A DNA stretch of 14,765 bases from CAYFUR01 sp964346275 (GCA_964346275.1 CAYFUR010000090.1:1-14765); one strand, 5' to 3'; positions 7,967-14,765 are shown, counted from the first letter of the stretch. Numbers and translations: made by a program. Notes: generated from the letters alone by a model not told the origin.

Positions 7967-9328
7967 ATGGTAAATAAGGAAAATCTCCACCTGTCAAAGC
8001 GAATTGCGGACGACGAGGCGATGTATCCGCTGCAAACGCGGGCCTTCTTTTTATCCTCCGCCCTGTTTGAGTATCGCGAATCGCTTGCCGAACACCTCGG
8101 TTATCTCAGCCGCAAGGGCTATAATACCGTGGTTGTGCCGGTGCTCGAAGACGGATCGGTGCTTTTTGACACCACTCGGGACGGAGAGCTGCGCGAAACC
8201 CGGCGCTGTCCCGGGCGACAGGTCCTCCAGATGCTCCGGGACTATTCCTTCAGTGTATGGCTGTCCCTGGACATTGTCACGGCCGGACCTCTGGAAAATC
8301 GCCGCCTGGGCTCCCTTGCAAGAAATCATCGCGACTGGCTGATGAAGAATTATCAGGGGGGGTATGGAGGCCTGACGGATACGCGGGTTCCTGGCCGGTT
8401 TTGCTGGACTTCGCTTTCCTATCGCCGCTTCGTCGGCAACCTGCTGGTGGATATTGTCGAAGGATATGCCATCGACGGCCTGCTGATTGATGTGCGCAAC
8501 CTGCCCCGCACAACCCACAAACCGGAGTCCTGGACGCATTTCGGAACGAGTTGCCTCCGCCGGGTGCAGTCCGAGCTGGGGATCGACCTGGAGGAGCTGC
8601 TGACCCAGCCAACAGAATCCCAGTTCCAGGCCGTTGATGACTGGCGCATTGCTCAGTTTGCCGGATTCATTGAAAACATCAAGGCTCGCGCCCAGAAAAC
8701 CCGAGCCTTTCCCATCTGTCTTCTGGCGCGATTGTTTGACGAAGAGAATCCTTATACCCCCTGGGGGAAAAGCCTGGCCAAGGGCATCATCGACGAAGCC
8801 GCCTTCCGCGCGGGGCCGGGAGCTGTGGTCAAGCGGGCCGCCGCCATCGACAAAGCGGTGAATGACCAGCGGCCCTATCTCCTGGCTCTCGATCGCGAGG
8901 CGGACCTGGATTCCGTGTGGGACGAACTGCGGCGCGTCCCCTCCACGGGTTACCTGATTCTGGACCCCGACGAGGAGAAGGCGGAACCATTGCCCGATCC
9001 GGGAGTGCGCTGGAATCACCCCGGCGCTGTGGAAAGCAATCCCATCGATGCGGCGCTGACGCTGCTTTACGATTTGTACCGAAACCTCGATCCAACCGAT
9101 CCCGTGACGATTTTCTTTCAAGAGCTGGAGGATTATCTCGAAAAGGGACAGGAAAACCTCTTCTTCCAGGATGTGTTAAAAGTGCGCGATGATGTGAACG
9201 AAGTGAAAAAACTCATCGCGGCGGAAGAAGGGGAATTGAAAATTGATCGGGAAGGAACGCTGAGAGAATTGGATCTGGTGACGCGGCTGCTTCTCCTGAC
9301 TCCCGCGCCCCCCTACGCCTCCACATGA
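7967..9328 (+). CDS. GHL10-like TIM-barrel glycoside hydrolase-family protein
   Basis: This is a 453-residue protein that resembles the family-10-like glycosyl hydrolase group (GHL10/DUF187-like). Family hallmarks are a first strand GYNTVVVPVLEDGSVLFDT (51-69), then YAIDGLLIDVRNLP (167-180), which aligns with the usual DGIHLDDVRYP strand, and DWRIAQFAGFIENIKARA (225-242). Residues 370-453 form a charged helical tail. No signal peptide is visible, which is unusual for a polysaccharide-acting enzyme, so it may act in the cytoplasm or have a regulatory or structural role. The reading frame is open back to 7673 but there it overlaps rel. The ATG at 7967 was chosen, though it has no clear ribosome binding site; an ATG at 8021 is an alternative. 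Its stop overlaps the start of the YfhO-like gene (ATGA), so the two are probably translationally coupled. The specific substrate is unknown and the family match is made by eye. Confidence 0.7.
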   Translation: MVNKENLHLSKRIADDEAMYPLQTRAFFLSSALFEYRESLAEHLGYLSRKGYNTVVVPVLEDGSVLFDTTRDGELRETRRCPGRQVLQMLRDYSFSVWLSLDIVTAGPLENRRLGSLARNHRDWLMKNYQGGYGGLTDTRVPGRFCWTSLSYRRFVGNLLVDIVEGYAIDGLLIDVRNLPRTTHKPESWTHFGTSCLRRVQSELGIDLEELLTQPTESQFQAVDDWRIAQFAGFIENIKARAQKTRAFPICLLARLFDEENPYTPWGKSLAKGIIDEAAFRAGPGAVVKRAAAIDKAVNDQRPYLLALDREADLDSVWDELRRVPSTGYLILDPDEEKAEPLPDPGVRWNHPGAVESNPIDAALTLLYDLYRNLDPTDPVTIFFQELEDYLEKGQENLFFQDVLKVRDDVNEVKKLIAAEEGELKIDREGTLRELDLVTRLLLLTPAPPYAST

Positions 9329-11298
9329 TTCCCGCCTTTGTGAAAAAGCCGTGGCTGGTAGCGCTGTTCTTTCTGGCGCTGGCGATGGTGCAATTGCTCG
9401 TCCTCCCGCGAAAGGAAAGCGTGGACGGCCGCTGGTTTCTCTACGGCCGCGACACGGTGTCCCACGACGCCCTGGTTCATCTCTGGGTGCAGCAGGCGGG
9501 AGAGAAATCGCCGGGGACGATTCCTCTCTGGATGCCCGGGCTGCAGGGCGGCCTGCCAACGCTGGGGGCGTTTTTGTGGACGCCCTTTTCCCCGGCGGCG
9601 TGGCCGTTTCTGATCCTTGAATACCCCGAAGCGCAGAAAGCGGCGTGGATTCTGGCGCTCTGGCTGGCGGGGTGCGGAGGCTTCCTGCTGGGCCGCAATC
9701 TCCGGCTGGGCTGGGCGGCGGCGCTGCTGCTGGGAAGCGTCTATATGCTCAGCGGCCACGTGGTGACGCTGATCCACGCCGGGCATTTTCAGAAAGTTGC
9801 GGCGCTGGGCTTTCTTCCCTGGGCCGTGGCGGGGAGCGTGATGATGAGCCACCCCCATGGGTGGCGGCGGCCCATGGGCGGGGCGGCGCTGATGGCTTTT
9901 GGCGTGGGGATGATGCTCCTCGCCGGGCATCCCCAGATCGCCTATACGGGGCTGCTCACCGGCTTTTTCTCTATTGCCTGGTGGGTTGCGCTCCGCCGGG
10001 CGGCGCGCCAGTTCTGGTGGCGTTCGCTGATTGTCTATATCGCCGGGACAGCGCTTGGCCTTTCCATTGGCGGTGCCCAGCTCGTTCCCGGCATGGAAAT
10101 GAGCGCCCTTTCGAATCGCGGCGGGGGAGTTTCCTACAGAGAAGCCGTGGAAACCAGCTACCCGCCGGGCGAGTTGATGGAACTCCTGGTCCCGCGCTGG
10201 AAAGGCAGCTCGGTCCGCGGAGACGTCTATACAGGAGGCTGGGGCGAGCGCATCGTGAGCGACTACGCGGGCAAAGCCGTGATCGCCCTCGCTCTCATCG
10301 CGCTCATTGGATCAATCGGGCGCCTGCGAGCCGTTCTGTTCTGGCTCCTGATGGCGGGGATGTGGCTTCTGGTGGGACTTGGGGATTCCACGCCCCTCTA
10401 TCGGGCCTTTTATGATTATCTGCCCGGCTTTGCTTCCTTTCGCAGTCCCGGGACTTTCATGGCCGGCGCGGCCCTCTCCTTTGCCGTGCTGGCCGCCTGG
10501 GGCGTCCAGTCTATCGCGGGAGGCCTGAAGAATTTTCGCCAGGGCAATCGCTTTCCCTGGGTCTATCCCGTGATACTCGCCGCCGCCGTCGCGGACCTTG
10601 GCTGGGCCAACCGGCATTTTCTTCTCGCGGAACCGTGGAATCGCTACGAGGCCTACCTCGCTCCCCGCCAGGCGGAGTTCTGGCTCCAGGAGCGGGGCGA
10701 ATTCCCGTCGGCGCACGGCCTGACGAATGAGCTCTCGCTTCGCCCGGTATTGTATGGCGGCCGGGCGCTTAACGGCTATCATCCCATTGTCTATCAGGCG
10801 AAGGCCCGTCAGGACGGCAACCTGGGCTATAATACGCCGGAATGGTATCGCGCCTGGGGGGTGGCGCACCTGATTCTGCCGGATTCCGAACAAGTCGGAG
10901 CAGACGGCTTCGAGGTTGTCTATCGGGGCGGCGGGCAACAGGTGGTCCAACCTCCGGCAATGCAGCCCTTTCTCTCCCTGGACGGCGAAGAGCCGGACGA
11001 AACGGCGTGGAACCGGCGAAATCCCAACGACCGCACAGCGACGGTGGCGGGCCCGCCGGGTGAGCTTCGGCTCGCTGAGGTCTTCCCGCCCGGAATGCGT
11101 CTCTACAAGGATGGGGATTTGCTCGCCGAATCGAGCGAACCGGCGCTTGCAACCACGACTCAACATCCCGGCGGCACGGCGGTCTATCGCTGGGAGTACC
11201 GGCCGCTCAGCTATCGCCTGGGCCTCTTCGCAACGGCCATGGGCGGACTGGTTGTGCTCGGGGTTGCCGGCGCCGCGCGAAGAAGAAAGCGCCGCTGA
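9325..11298 (+). CDS. YfhO-like polytopic membrane protein (GT-C type fold)
   Basis: This is a 657-residue membrane protein resembling the YfhO family, which are GT-C-fold proteins linked to glycosylation of cell-surface polymers. The first helix (9-27) is followed by a periplasmic loop with RDTVSHDALVHLW (Asp42 and Asp48), a position where GT-C enzymes carry catalytic acidic residues. Then come PLWMPGLQGGLPTLG (67-81) and HAGHFQKVAALGFLPWAV (151-168), typical of the family. About ten more hydrophobic stretches run to about 430. The segment 431-620 is soluble and probably periplasmic. It ends with PPGMRLYKDGDLLA, like the PGW.A.VDG strand of YfhO proteins, before a last helix (about 632-650) and an Arg/Lys-rich end. 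Its ATG overlaps the stop of the GHL10-like gene by 4 bases. Its TGA directly abuts the TCA of the convergent PIN gene, leaving no room for a terminator between them. Substrate and donor are unknown. Confidence 0.75.
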   Translation: MIPAFVKKPWLVALFFLALAMVQLLVLPRKESVDGRWFLYGRDTVSHDALVHLWVQQAGEKSPGTIPLWMPGLQGGLPTLGAFLWTPFSPAAWPFLILEYPEAQKAAWILALWLAGCGGFLLGRNLRLGWAAALLLGSVYMLSGHVVTLIHAGHFQKVAALGFLPWAVAGSVMMSHPHGWRRPMGGAALMAFGVGMMLLAGHPQIAYTGLLTGFFSIAWWVALRRAARQFWWRSLIVYIAGTALGLSIGGAQLVPGMEMSALSNRGGGVSYREAVETSYPPGELMELLVPRWKGSSVRGDVYTGGWGERIVSDYAGKAVIALALIALIGSIGRLRAVLFWLLMAGMWLLVGLGDSTPLYRAFYDYLPGFASFRSPGTFMAGAALSFAVLAAWGVQSIAGGLKNFRQGNRFPWVYPVILAAAVADLGWANRHFLLAEPWNRYEAYLAPRQAEFWLQERGEFPSAHGLTNELSLRPVLYGGRALNGYHPIVYQAKARQDGNLGYNTPEWYRAWGVAHLILPDSEQVGADGFEVVYRGGGQQVVQPPAMQPFLSLDGEEPDETAWNRRNPNDRTATVAGPPGELRLAEVFPPGMRLYKDGDLLAESSEPALATTTQHPGGTAVYRWEYRPLSYRLGLFATAMGGLVVLGVAGAARRRKRR

Positions 11299-11724
11299 TC
11301 AATCCTGTTCCCGAAAAAAATCATGCACATTCACAACGCGCGTGCCCTCGGGCGCGATGGCTTCCAGCAGGTGGCTGTCCGAGGAAATAATGTAATCCGC
11401 CTCGCCGGCAGCAGCGCAGTTGAGAAACTTGGCATCACTGGGATCGGCGGGAAGCTGGATATCCGAATGCGCCTCCACGAGTACCACCGCGCCGCGGATG
11501 CATTGCTTGAAATCTTCCAACTCCTCCTGGCTCAGGCGGAAGCGGACGTTCCGGAGGACCTTGAAATACTCCTTCAGAATCGGCTCCGTCGCCACCCATT
11601 GCCAATCGCCGCGCTTCAACAGCTCGTCCACCAGCCGCCGCGAACCGCCGCGATGCACCGCCGCCGCAAAGAGGATGTTCGTATCCACCACGAGGCGCAG
11701 CGGTTTGCCTCGATCTTCGTTCAT
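11299..11724 (-). CDS. PIN-domain protein, putative toxin without a visible antitoxin
   Basis: This is a 141-residue PIN-domain protein of the COG1569-like group, probably a metal-dependent ribonuclease. Acidic active-site residues are visible: Asp14 in LVVDTNILF, Glu52 in LKEYFKVL, Asp97 in DPSDAKFLNCA and Asp116 in IISSDSHLL. Family members are often VapC-like toxins paired with a small upstream antitoxin gene. Here the 110 bases upstream on the minus strand hold the hcp terminator and no convincing antitoxin frame. The start is either GTG at 11727 or the adjacent ATG at 11724; ATG was preferred, and neither has a good ribosome binding site. The stop codon abuts that of the YfhO-like gene. 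It could be a solitary nuclease or have an unlinked partner. Confidence 0.8.
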   Translation of the reverse strand: MNEDRGKPLRLVVDTNILFAAAVHRGGSRRLVDELLKRGDWQWVATEPILKEYFKVLRNVRFRLSQEELEDFKQCIRGAVVLVEAHSDIQLPADPSDAKFLNCAAAGEADYIISSDSHLLEAIAPEGTRVVNVHDFFREQD

Positions 11725-11792
11725 CACGCCGTGAGGATGACCCGGAGAATCCGCGCGATCAAGCCCCGAGAGAAAGACGGGTAAAAATGAAA

Positions 11793-11822
11793 GACCCCGG
11801 CAGAGGCGGGTGTGCCGGGGTC
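11793..11822 (-). terminator. Rho-independent terminator of hcp
   Basis: A perfect 10-bp stem (GACCCCGGCA and its complement) closes a 10-base loop, 12 bases after the hcp stop codon. On the minus strand it is followed by a T-rich stretch, TCTTTCATTTTTACC, as expected for an intrinsic terminator. It also separates hcp from the downstream PIN gene. Confidence 0.85.
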
Positions 11823-11834
11823 CAGACAGCGCGA

Positions 11835-13151
11835 TCAGGAAAACAGAGCGGCGACGTCCGCCCTGGCGTCTTTTCCGATCGGCTGGAGATCATACTGCTC
11901 CTGGAGAATCTTCAGCACGTTCGGCGTCACAAAGGCGGGCAGCGCCGGGCCAAGGCGAATGCCTTTCACGCCGAGATGCAGCAGCGTCAACAGCACGGCG
12001 ACGGCCTTTTGTTCGAACCAGGAAAGCACCAGCGTCAGCGGCAGATCATTCACCCCGCAATCGAAGGCCTTGGCCAGCGCCAGGGCGACCTGGATCGCGC
12101 CATAGCTGTCATTGCACTGGCCCATGTCCAGAAGCCGCGGCACCTCCATTCCATTCAGGCGGATCGTGCCGAAGTCCTGCTCGCGAATGCGGTATTTCCC
12201 GCACCCCACGGTCAGAACGAGGGATTCCTGGGGCGTGGCGCCGGCGAATTGCTGAAAGTAATTCCGTCCCGGCTCGGCACCGTCGCATCCGCCGATCAGG
12301 AAAAAGTGCTTGAGACGGCCATCCTTCACAGCCTCGACGATGTGATCGGCAATTTCAAGAATCGCTGTGTAGTGGTAACCAACGGTGGACTTCTTCCGCT
12401 CCGTGGCGGCGAGTGGGCCGCATTCCAGCGCCTTTTCAATCACCGGCGTATAGTCGTCGTTCTCGATCTTGTTGGCGCCGGGCACCGCCGTCACGCGCGT
12501 TGTATAGAAGCGGTGGAGATACGTGTTGTCCTCGCGCGGAATGAGCACGCAATTTGTGGTGGCGACGATTGCTCCGCCGAATTTCTCGAATTCGTCGCGC
12601 TGCTTCTGCCACGCCCCGCCGTAATGCCCCTTGAGATGGGGGTAGCCCCGCAGCTTGGAATACATGTGCGCGGGCAGCATCTCGCCGTGTGTATAGACGT
12701 TGATGCCCTTGTCCCTGGTCTGCTCCAGGATGTTCTTCAGATCGACCATGTCGTGGCCGGTGACAAGGATCGCCGGGCCTTCGTGCAGGCCTTCCTCCAC
12801 TTCCACCGGCTCGGGCTTGCCCATCACTTCCACATGCCCGTCGTTGAGAAGCTGCATCGTGCGGTAATTCATCCGCCCGCATTCCAGCACCAGCTCCAGC
12901 AGCGACTCCATGTCAAAATTCACATTGGTCACCGTGGCGAAAAGCGCTTCCTCGATGAAGGCTTCCACCTCTGGATCCGTCTTGCCCAGCCGGCGGGCGT
13001 GGGCCTTGTAGGACGCCATGCCCTTCAGGCCATAGAGCAGGAGCTTCTGCAGGCTCTCCATGTCGGCGTCTTTTCCGCAGACCCCAACGGTCGTGCAGGC
13101 CGTGCCGCGAAACGTCTGTTCGCACTGATCGCAATGCATCATCGCTTCCAT
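11835..13151 (-). CDS. hcp: Hybrid cluster protein (Hcp; hydroxylamine reductase/NO reductase family), short form
   Basis: This is a 438-residue hybrid cluster protein, a cytoplasmic Fe-S enzyme linked to nitric oxide and hydroxylamine reduction under anaerobic nitrosative stress. The N-terminal cluster motif is C-X2-C-X8-C-X5-C (Cys7, Cys10, Cys19, Cys25), the spacing of [4Fe-4S] Hcps rather than the E. coli type. Hybrid-cluster ligands are all present: His155 in THGEMLPAH, Glu187 region, Cys201 in TTNC, Cys289 in GGCDGAEPGR, Cys317 in VGCGKYRI, Cys346 in GQCNDSYGA, and Glu380 with Lys382 in WFEQKA. It is about 110 residues shorter than the usual 550, with the missing part in the N-terminal helical region, as in the short class III proteins of some archaea and anaerobes. 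The ATG at 13151 has AAAGGA 8 bases upstream; ATGs at 13142 and 13139 are alternatives. It diverges from an Rrf2 regulator that is its likely controller. Confidence 0.93.
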   Translation of the reverse strand: MEAMMHCDQCEQTFRGTACTTVGVCGKDADMESLQKLLLYGLKGMASYKAHARRLGKTDPEVEAFIEEALFATVTNVNFDMESLLELVLECGRMNYRTMQLLNDGHVEVMGKPEPVEVEEGLHEGPAILVTGHDMVDLKNILEQTRDKGINVYTHGEMLPAHMYSKLRGYPHLKGHYGGAWQKQRDEFEKFGGAIVATTNCVLIPREDNTYLHRFYTTRVTAVPGANKIENDDYTPVIEKALECGPLAATERKKSTVGYHYTAILEIADHIVEAVKDGRLKHFFLIGGCDGAEPGRNYFQQFAGATPQESLVLTVGCGKYRIREQDFGTIRLNGMEVPRLLDMGQCNDSYGAIQVALALAKAFDCGVNDLPLTLVLSWFEQKAVAVLLTLLHLGVKGIRLGPALPAFVTPNVLKILQEQYDLQPIGKDARADVAALFS

Positions 13152-13286
13152 GATCGTCGTCCTTTGTCCGTCGCGGATTCCCTGTGTGTCCTGTGCTGCG
13201 TCCCGAAAGGCGGCGTCGCGGCCGCCCTTTGTTGGAGAGCAGCAAACGGGAAAAGAGAATCGAACGCAATCAAAAAAGATATTTCA

Positions 13287-13299
13287 GATAACGATTATC
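13287..13299. promoter_or_regulatory. Candidate operator between hcp and the Rrf2 gene
   Basis: GATAA-CGA-TTATC is a perfect 5-bp inverted repeat with a 3-base spacer. It sits in the only clearly AT-rich patch (about 13268-13300) of the 219-bp divergent region. Its size suits a homodimeric winged-helix regulator, but it does not match the classical NsrR site well. No promoter could be called with confidence in this region. Confidence 0.4.
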
Positions 13300-13370
13300 G
13301 CGAATTGGCCTTGCCACGCAACTTCGCCTCCCTTCTTCTTGATGCCCGGAAAACAGGAGAAACAACGCCG

Positions 13371-13838
13371 ATGATCACGCAAACGTCCGAAATCGCCATC
13401 AAAGCACTCATCTATCTCGCCCGGTGCGAGAAGTACCAAACCGTGCCCCCCGCAACCATCGCCGGGGCGCTCGGCTGCTCGCCCTCTTACCTGCGCAAGG
13501 TCACCGGCCAGCTTTCGAAGGCGGCGCTGGTGGAAGCCCGCCGCGGGCCCCACGGGGGCGTGCGCCTCGCCGCCGATCCCCGGCGGCTGACCTTGCTTGA
13601 AATCGTGGAAGCGACCCAGGGGCTCCTCATCGGGGCTTACTGCCGCGGCATCGGAGACGATCTCGGCCCGGTCTGCGCCTATCACAAGGCCATGTGGGAC
13701 GTGCGCAAAGCCACCCGCGACGCCCTCGCCCGCTGGACGCTCCAGGACCTCCTCGTCCGGCCCCTTCCCACGGGCGAGCTCGCCGCGAACGCCGAGTGCA
13801 AGATGCGGTTCATTGAAGACTGGCCGGATGAGAAATAG
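13371..13838 (+). CDS. Rrf2-family transcriptional regulator, NsrR/IscR-like
   Basis: This is a 155-residue winged-helix regulator of the Rrf2 family. The N-terminus MITQTSEIAIKALIYLA and the recognition region CSPSYLRKVTGQL (36-48), followed by ARRGPHGGVRLA (the wing, about 56-67), are typical. Family members sense nitric oxide or Fe-S status through three cysteines. Here Cys91 and Cys102 match the first and third, followed by AYHKAMWDVR, but the middle one near residue 96 is absent (CRGIGDDLGPVC). Other cysteines are Cys19, Cys36 and Cys143. Cluster ligation therefore may differ, or the protein may be cluster-free. The ATG at 13371 has AGGAG 11 bases upstream. Divergent placement next to hcp strongly suggests it represses or senses for hcp. 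Confidence 0.88.
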   Translation: MITQTSEIAIKALIYLARCEKYQTVPPATIAGALGCSPSYLRKVTGQLSKAALVEARRGPHGGVRLAADPRRLTLLEIVEATQGLLIGAYCRGIGDDLGPVCAYHKAMWDVRKATRDALARWTLQDLLVRPLPTGELAANAECKMRFIEDWPDEK

Positions 13839-13868
13839 CCTACGCCTAGTATTGGATTCAGTAGTAGC

Positions 13869-13897
13869 TTGACAGACTAAGAGTTCCCGGAAAGAAA
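13869..13897 (+). promoter_or_regulatory. Candidate promoter for the lipoprotein gene
   Basis: A perfect -35 box TTGACA (13869-13874) is followed after 17 bases by a poor -10, AAGAAA (13892-13897). It lies about 75 bases before the lipoprotein ATG. The strength rests only on the -35 box. Confidence 0.3.
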
Positions 13898-13934
13898 AGT
13901 GCCAGTCGTTAGTTACCCAAATTGAGATGACCAT

Positions 13935-13940
13935 AGGAGG
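13935..13940 (+). promoter_or_regulatory. Strong ribosome binding site of the lipoprotein gene
   Basis: AGGAGG lies 5 bases before the ATG at 13946. It is the best Shine-Dalgarno sequence in the window and supports a real, translated gene. Confidence 0.75.
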
Positions 13941-13945
13941 GCTAG

Positions 13946-14338
13946 ATGAAAGCGATTATTCTTTGTTTGTTGATACTCGTGGTCAGTGCATGCACCACAA
14001 CATCCGGTAGGAAAATATGGAGTTCGGACGTTGGCTCGATACAAGCGGGTGTTACGACGAAGGAGGATATCCATGAGAAGTTTGGGCCGCCTGCTTCGGT
14101 CAGCATGAATAGCGATGGTAGAACTGTCTACACATATACTTTTTCGAGCGTGACGAGTGGTTTCATGTCTGCGGATATTCACACCCGAATGTTACAAGTT
14201 CTATTTGATGATGAAGGGGTTGTCGAAAAGCATATTTTCACCAATTCCGCTGGAGGAGCAGGGCCTTTTTCAAAAAATCCCAATTCAGGTATAGAGGTGC
14301 GTGACATCGTCGAATCGGAGAAAGTCAATAGCGATTAA
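13946..14338 (+). CDS. Small outer-membrane lipoprotein, BamE/SmpA-like
   Basis: This is a 130-residue lipoprotein. The signal peptide MKAIILCLLILVVSAC ends in the lipobox VSAC, so Cys16 should be the lipidated residue and the mature protein about 115 residues. The region from about 30 to 105 has the pattern of BamE/SmpA-OmlA folds: IQAGVTTKEDIHEKFGPP, then TVYTYTF, then LQVLFDDEGVVEKHIF. Residues 3-4 after the Cys are not Asp, so sorting to the outer membrane would be expected if the classical rule holds. A strong AGGAGG precedes the start. The gene is clearly AT-richer than its neighbours: two sampled 60-base rows give 43% and 45% GC, against 77% for one row of the next gene. That suggests recent transfer or a different origin. 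BamE identity itself is not proven; many small lipoproteins of unknown role share this fold. Confidence 0.75.
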   Translation: MKAIILCLLILVVSACTTTSGRKIWSSDVGSIQAGVTTKEDIHEKFGPPASVSMNSDGRTVYTYTFSSVTSGFMSADIHTRMLQVLFDDEGVVEKHIFTNSAGGAGPFSKNPNSGIEVRDIVESEKVNSD

Positions 14339-14412
14339 TCTGAGAAGTAGGAGTTGTATACACTCTAAAGCGATGTTCTGAAACGGAAGACCCTTTTGAT
14401 GTGCTGAGGACA

Positions 14413-14765
14413 ATGCCTAGAATCAAAATCTGCTGCATTGCGAGCATTTCCGAGGCCGAATTGGCGATTCAATGCGGAGCGGATGCGCTCGGGCTGGTGT
14501 CGGCCATGCCGAGCGGTCCGGGGGTCATCACCGAACGGACCATCGCCGAGATCGCCCGGGCGGTGGGGCGCCGCGTGCCGGCGTTTTTGCTGACCTCGCT
14601 GACCGATCCGCGGGCCGTGGCCGAGCAGTGGCGGCGCTGTGGGACGTCCGTGATCCAGCTCACCGACGGGCTTGCGGGCGGGGTGGAATCGCTGAGGCAA
14701 TTGCGCGCCCTGGCGCCCGGGGCCGCGCTTGTCCAGGTCGTCCACGTGCGCGATGAATCGTCCCT
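14413..14765 (+). CDS. TrpF-like protein (phosphoribosylanthranilate isomerase family), cut by the window end
   Basis: The first 117 residues are present and the frame is still open at the edge. The beta-alpha barrel start MPRIKICCIAS, with Cys7 at the catalytic-base position of TrpF, and AIQCGADALGLV (18-29) place it in the phosphoribosylanthranilate isomerase family (COG0135). However, the usual SPRYV loop is replaced by MPSGPGVI (32-39) and QLHG by QLTD (82-85), so the substrate-binding Arg and His of true TrpF are missing. The catalytic Asp would lie beyond the window. No other tryptophan gene is seen. A paralogue with a different, unknown isomerase or phosphate-sugar substrate is as likely as tryptophan synthesis. 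The ATG at 14413 has a weak GAGGA only two bases upstream. Confidence 0.75.
   Translation, partial: MPRIKICCIASISEAELAIQCGADALGLVSAMPSGPGVITERTIAEIARAVGRRVPAFLLTSLTDPRAVAEQWRRCGTSVIQLTDGLAGGVESLRQLRALAPGAALVQVVHVRDESS

Noticed and set aside
11787..13370. Upstream extension of the Rrf2 frame across hcp
   Set aside because: The frame is open only because it is antisense to hcp. The Rrf2 homology begins at 13371 and a ribosome binding site precedes it.
14351..14365. Near-palindrome GAGTTGTATACACTC upstream of the TrpF-like gene
   Set aside because: One bulged base, short arms, and no terminator or promoter context; too weak to call an operator.

Overview
This is a GC-rich window (roughly 60-75% GC by eye over most genes) from a bacterium that is probably Gram-negative. 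The clues are an O-antigen ligase-type polymerase, a BamE-like lipoprotein, and a membrane histidine kinase. A single bifunctional Rel protein, a Thermus-type isocitrate dehydrogenase with a C-terminal extension, a GHL10-like protein and a YfhO-like protein suggest an uncultured lineage, perhaps of the Planctomycetota/PVC/Sumerlaeota kind. The phylum cannot be fixed from this sequence alone. I see no rRNA, tRNA, CRISPR array, transposase or phage gene.

Layout. On the minus strand at 47-1996 is an O-antigen ligase/polymerase fused to C-terminal TPRs. Upstream of it on the same strand, at 2052-3506, is isocitrate dehydrogenase (icd). A perfect 27-nt hairpin separates the two. A 188-bp divergent region leads to a membrane-bound sensor histidine kinase (3695-5425, plus) with no response regulator beside it. 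The convergent gap 5426-5623 holds two copies of a 25-bp direct repeat. Next is the stringent-response gene rel (5624-7906, minus). Diverging from rel is a two-gene operon (7967-11298, plus): a GHL10-like TIM-barrel protein overlapping by ATGA with a large YfhO-like membrane protein. Its stop codon abuts the stop of a convergent PIN-domain gene (11299-11724, minus). The hybrid cluster protein gene hcp (11835-13151, minus) has a strong terminator and diverges from an Rrf2-family regulator (13371-13838, plus). An AT-richer segment carrying a small BamE-like lipoprotein follows. The window ends inside a TrpF-like gene (14413 to the edge).

Functional threads. There are three: cell-envelope glycan work (O-antigen ligase/TPR and possibly the GHL10-YfhO pair), stress and signalling (orphan kinase, Rel, Hcp with Rrf2 regulator, PIN), and central metabolism (icd, TrpF-like protein). 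Most genes belong to known families. No gene is clearly a wholly new system. The least explained items are the GHL10-YfhO pair, the TrpF-like paralogue that has lost substrate-binding motifs, the Rrf2 regulator lacking the middle cysteine, and the dispersed-looking 25-bp repeat.
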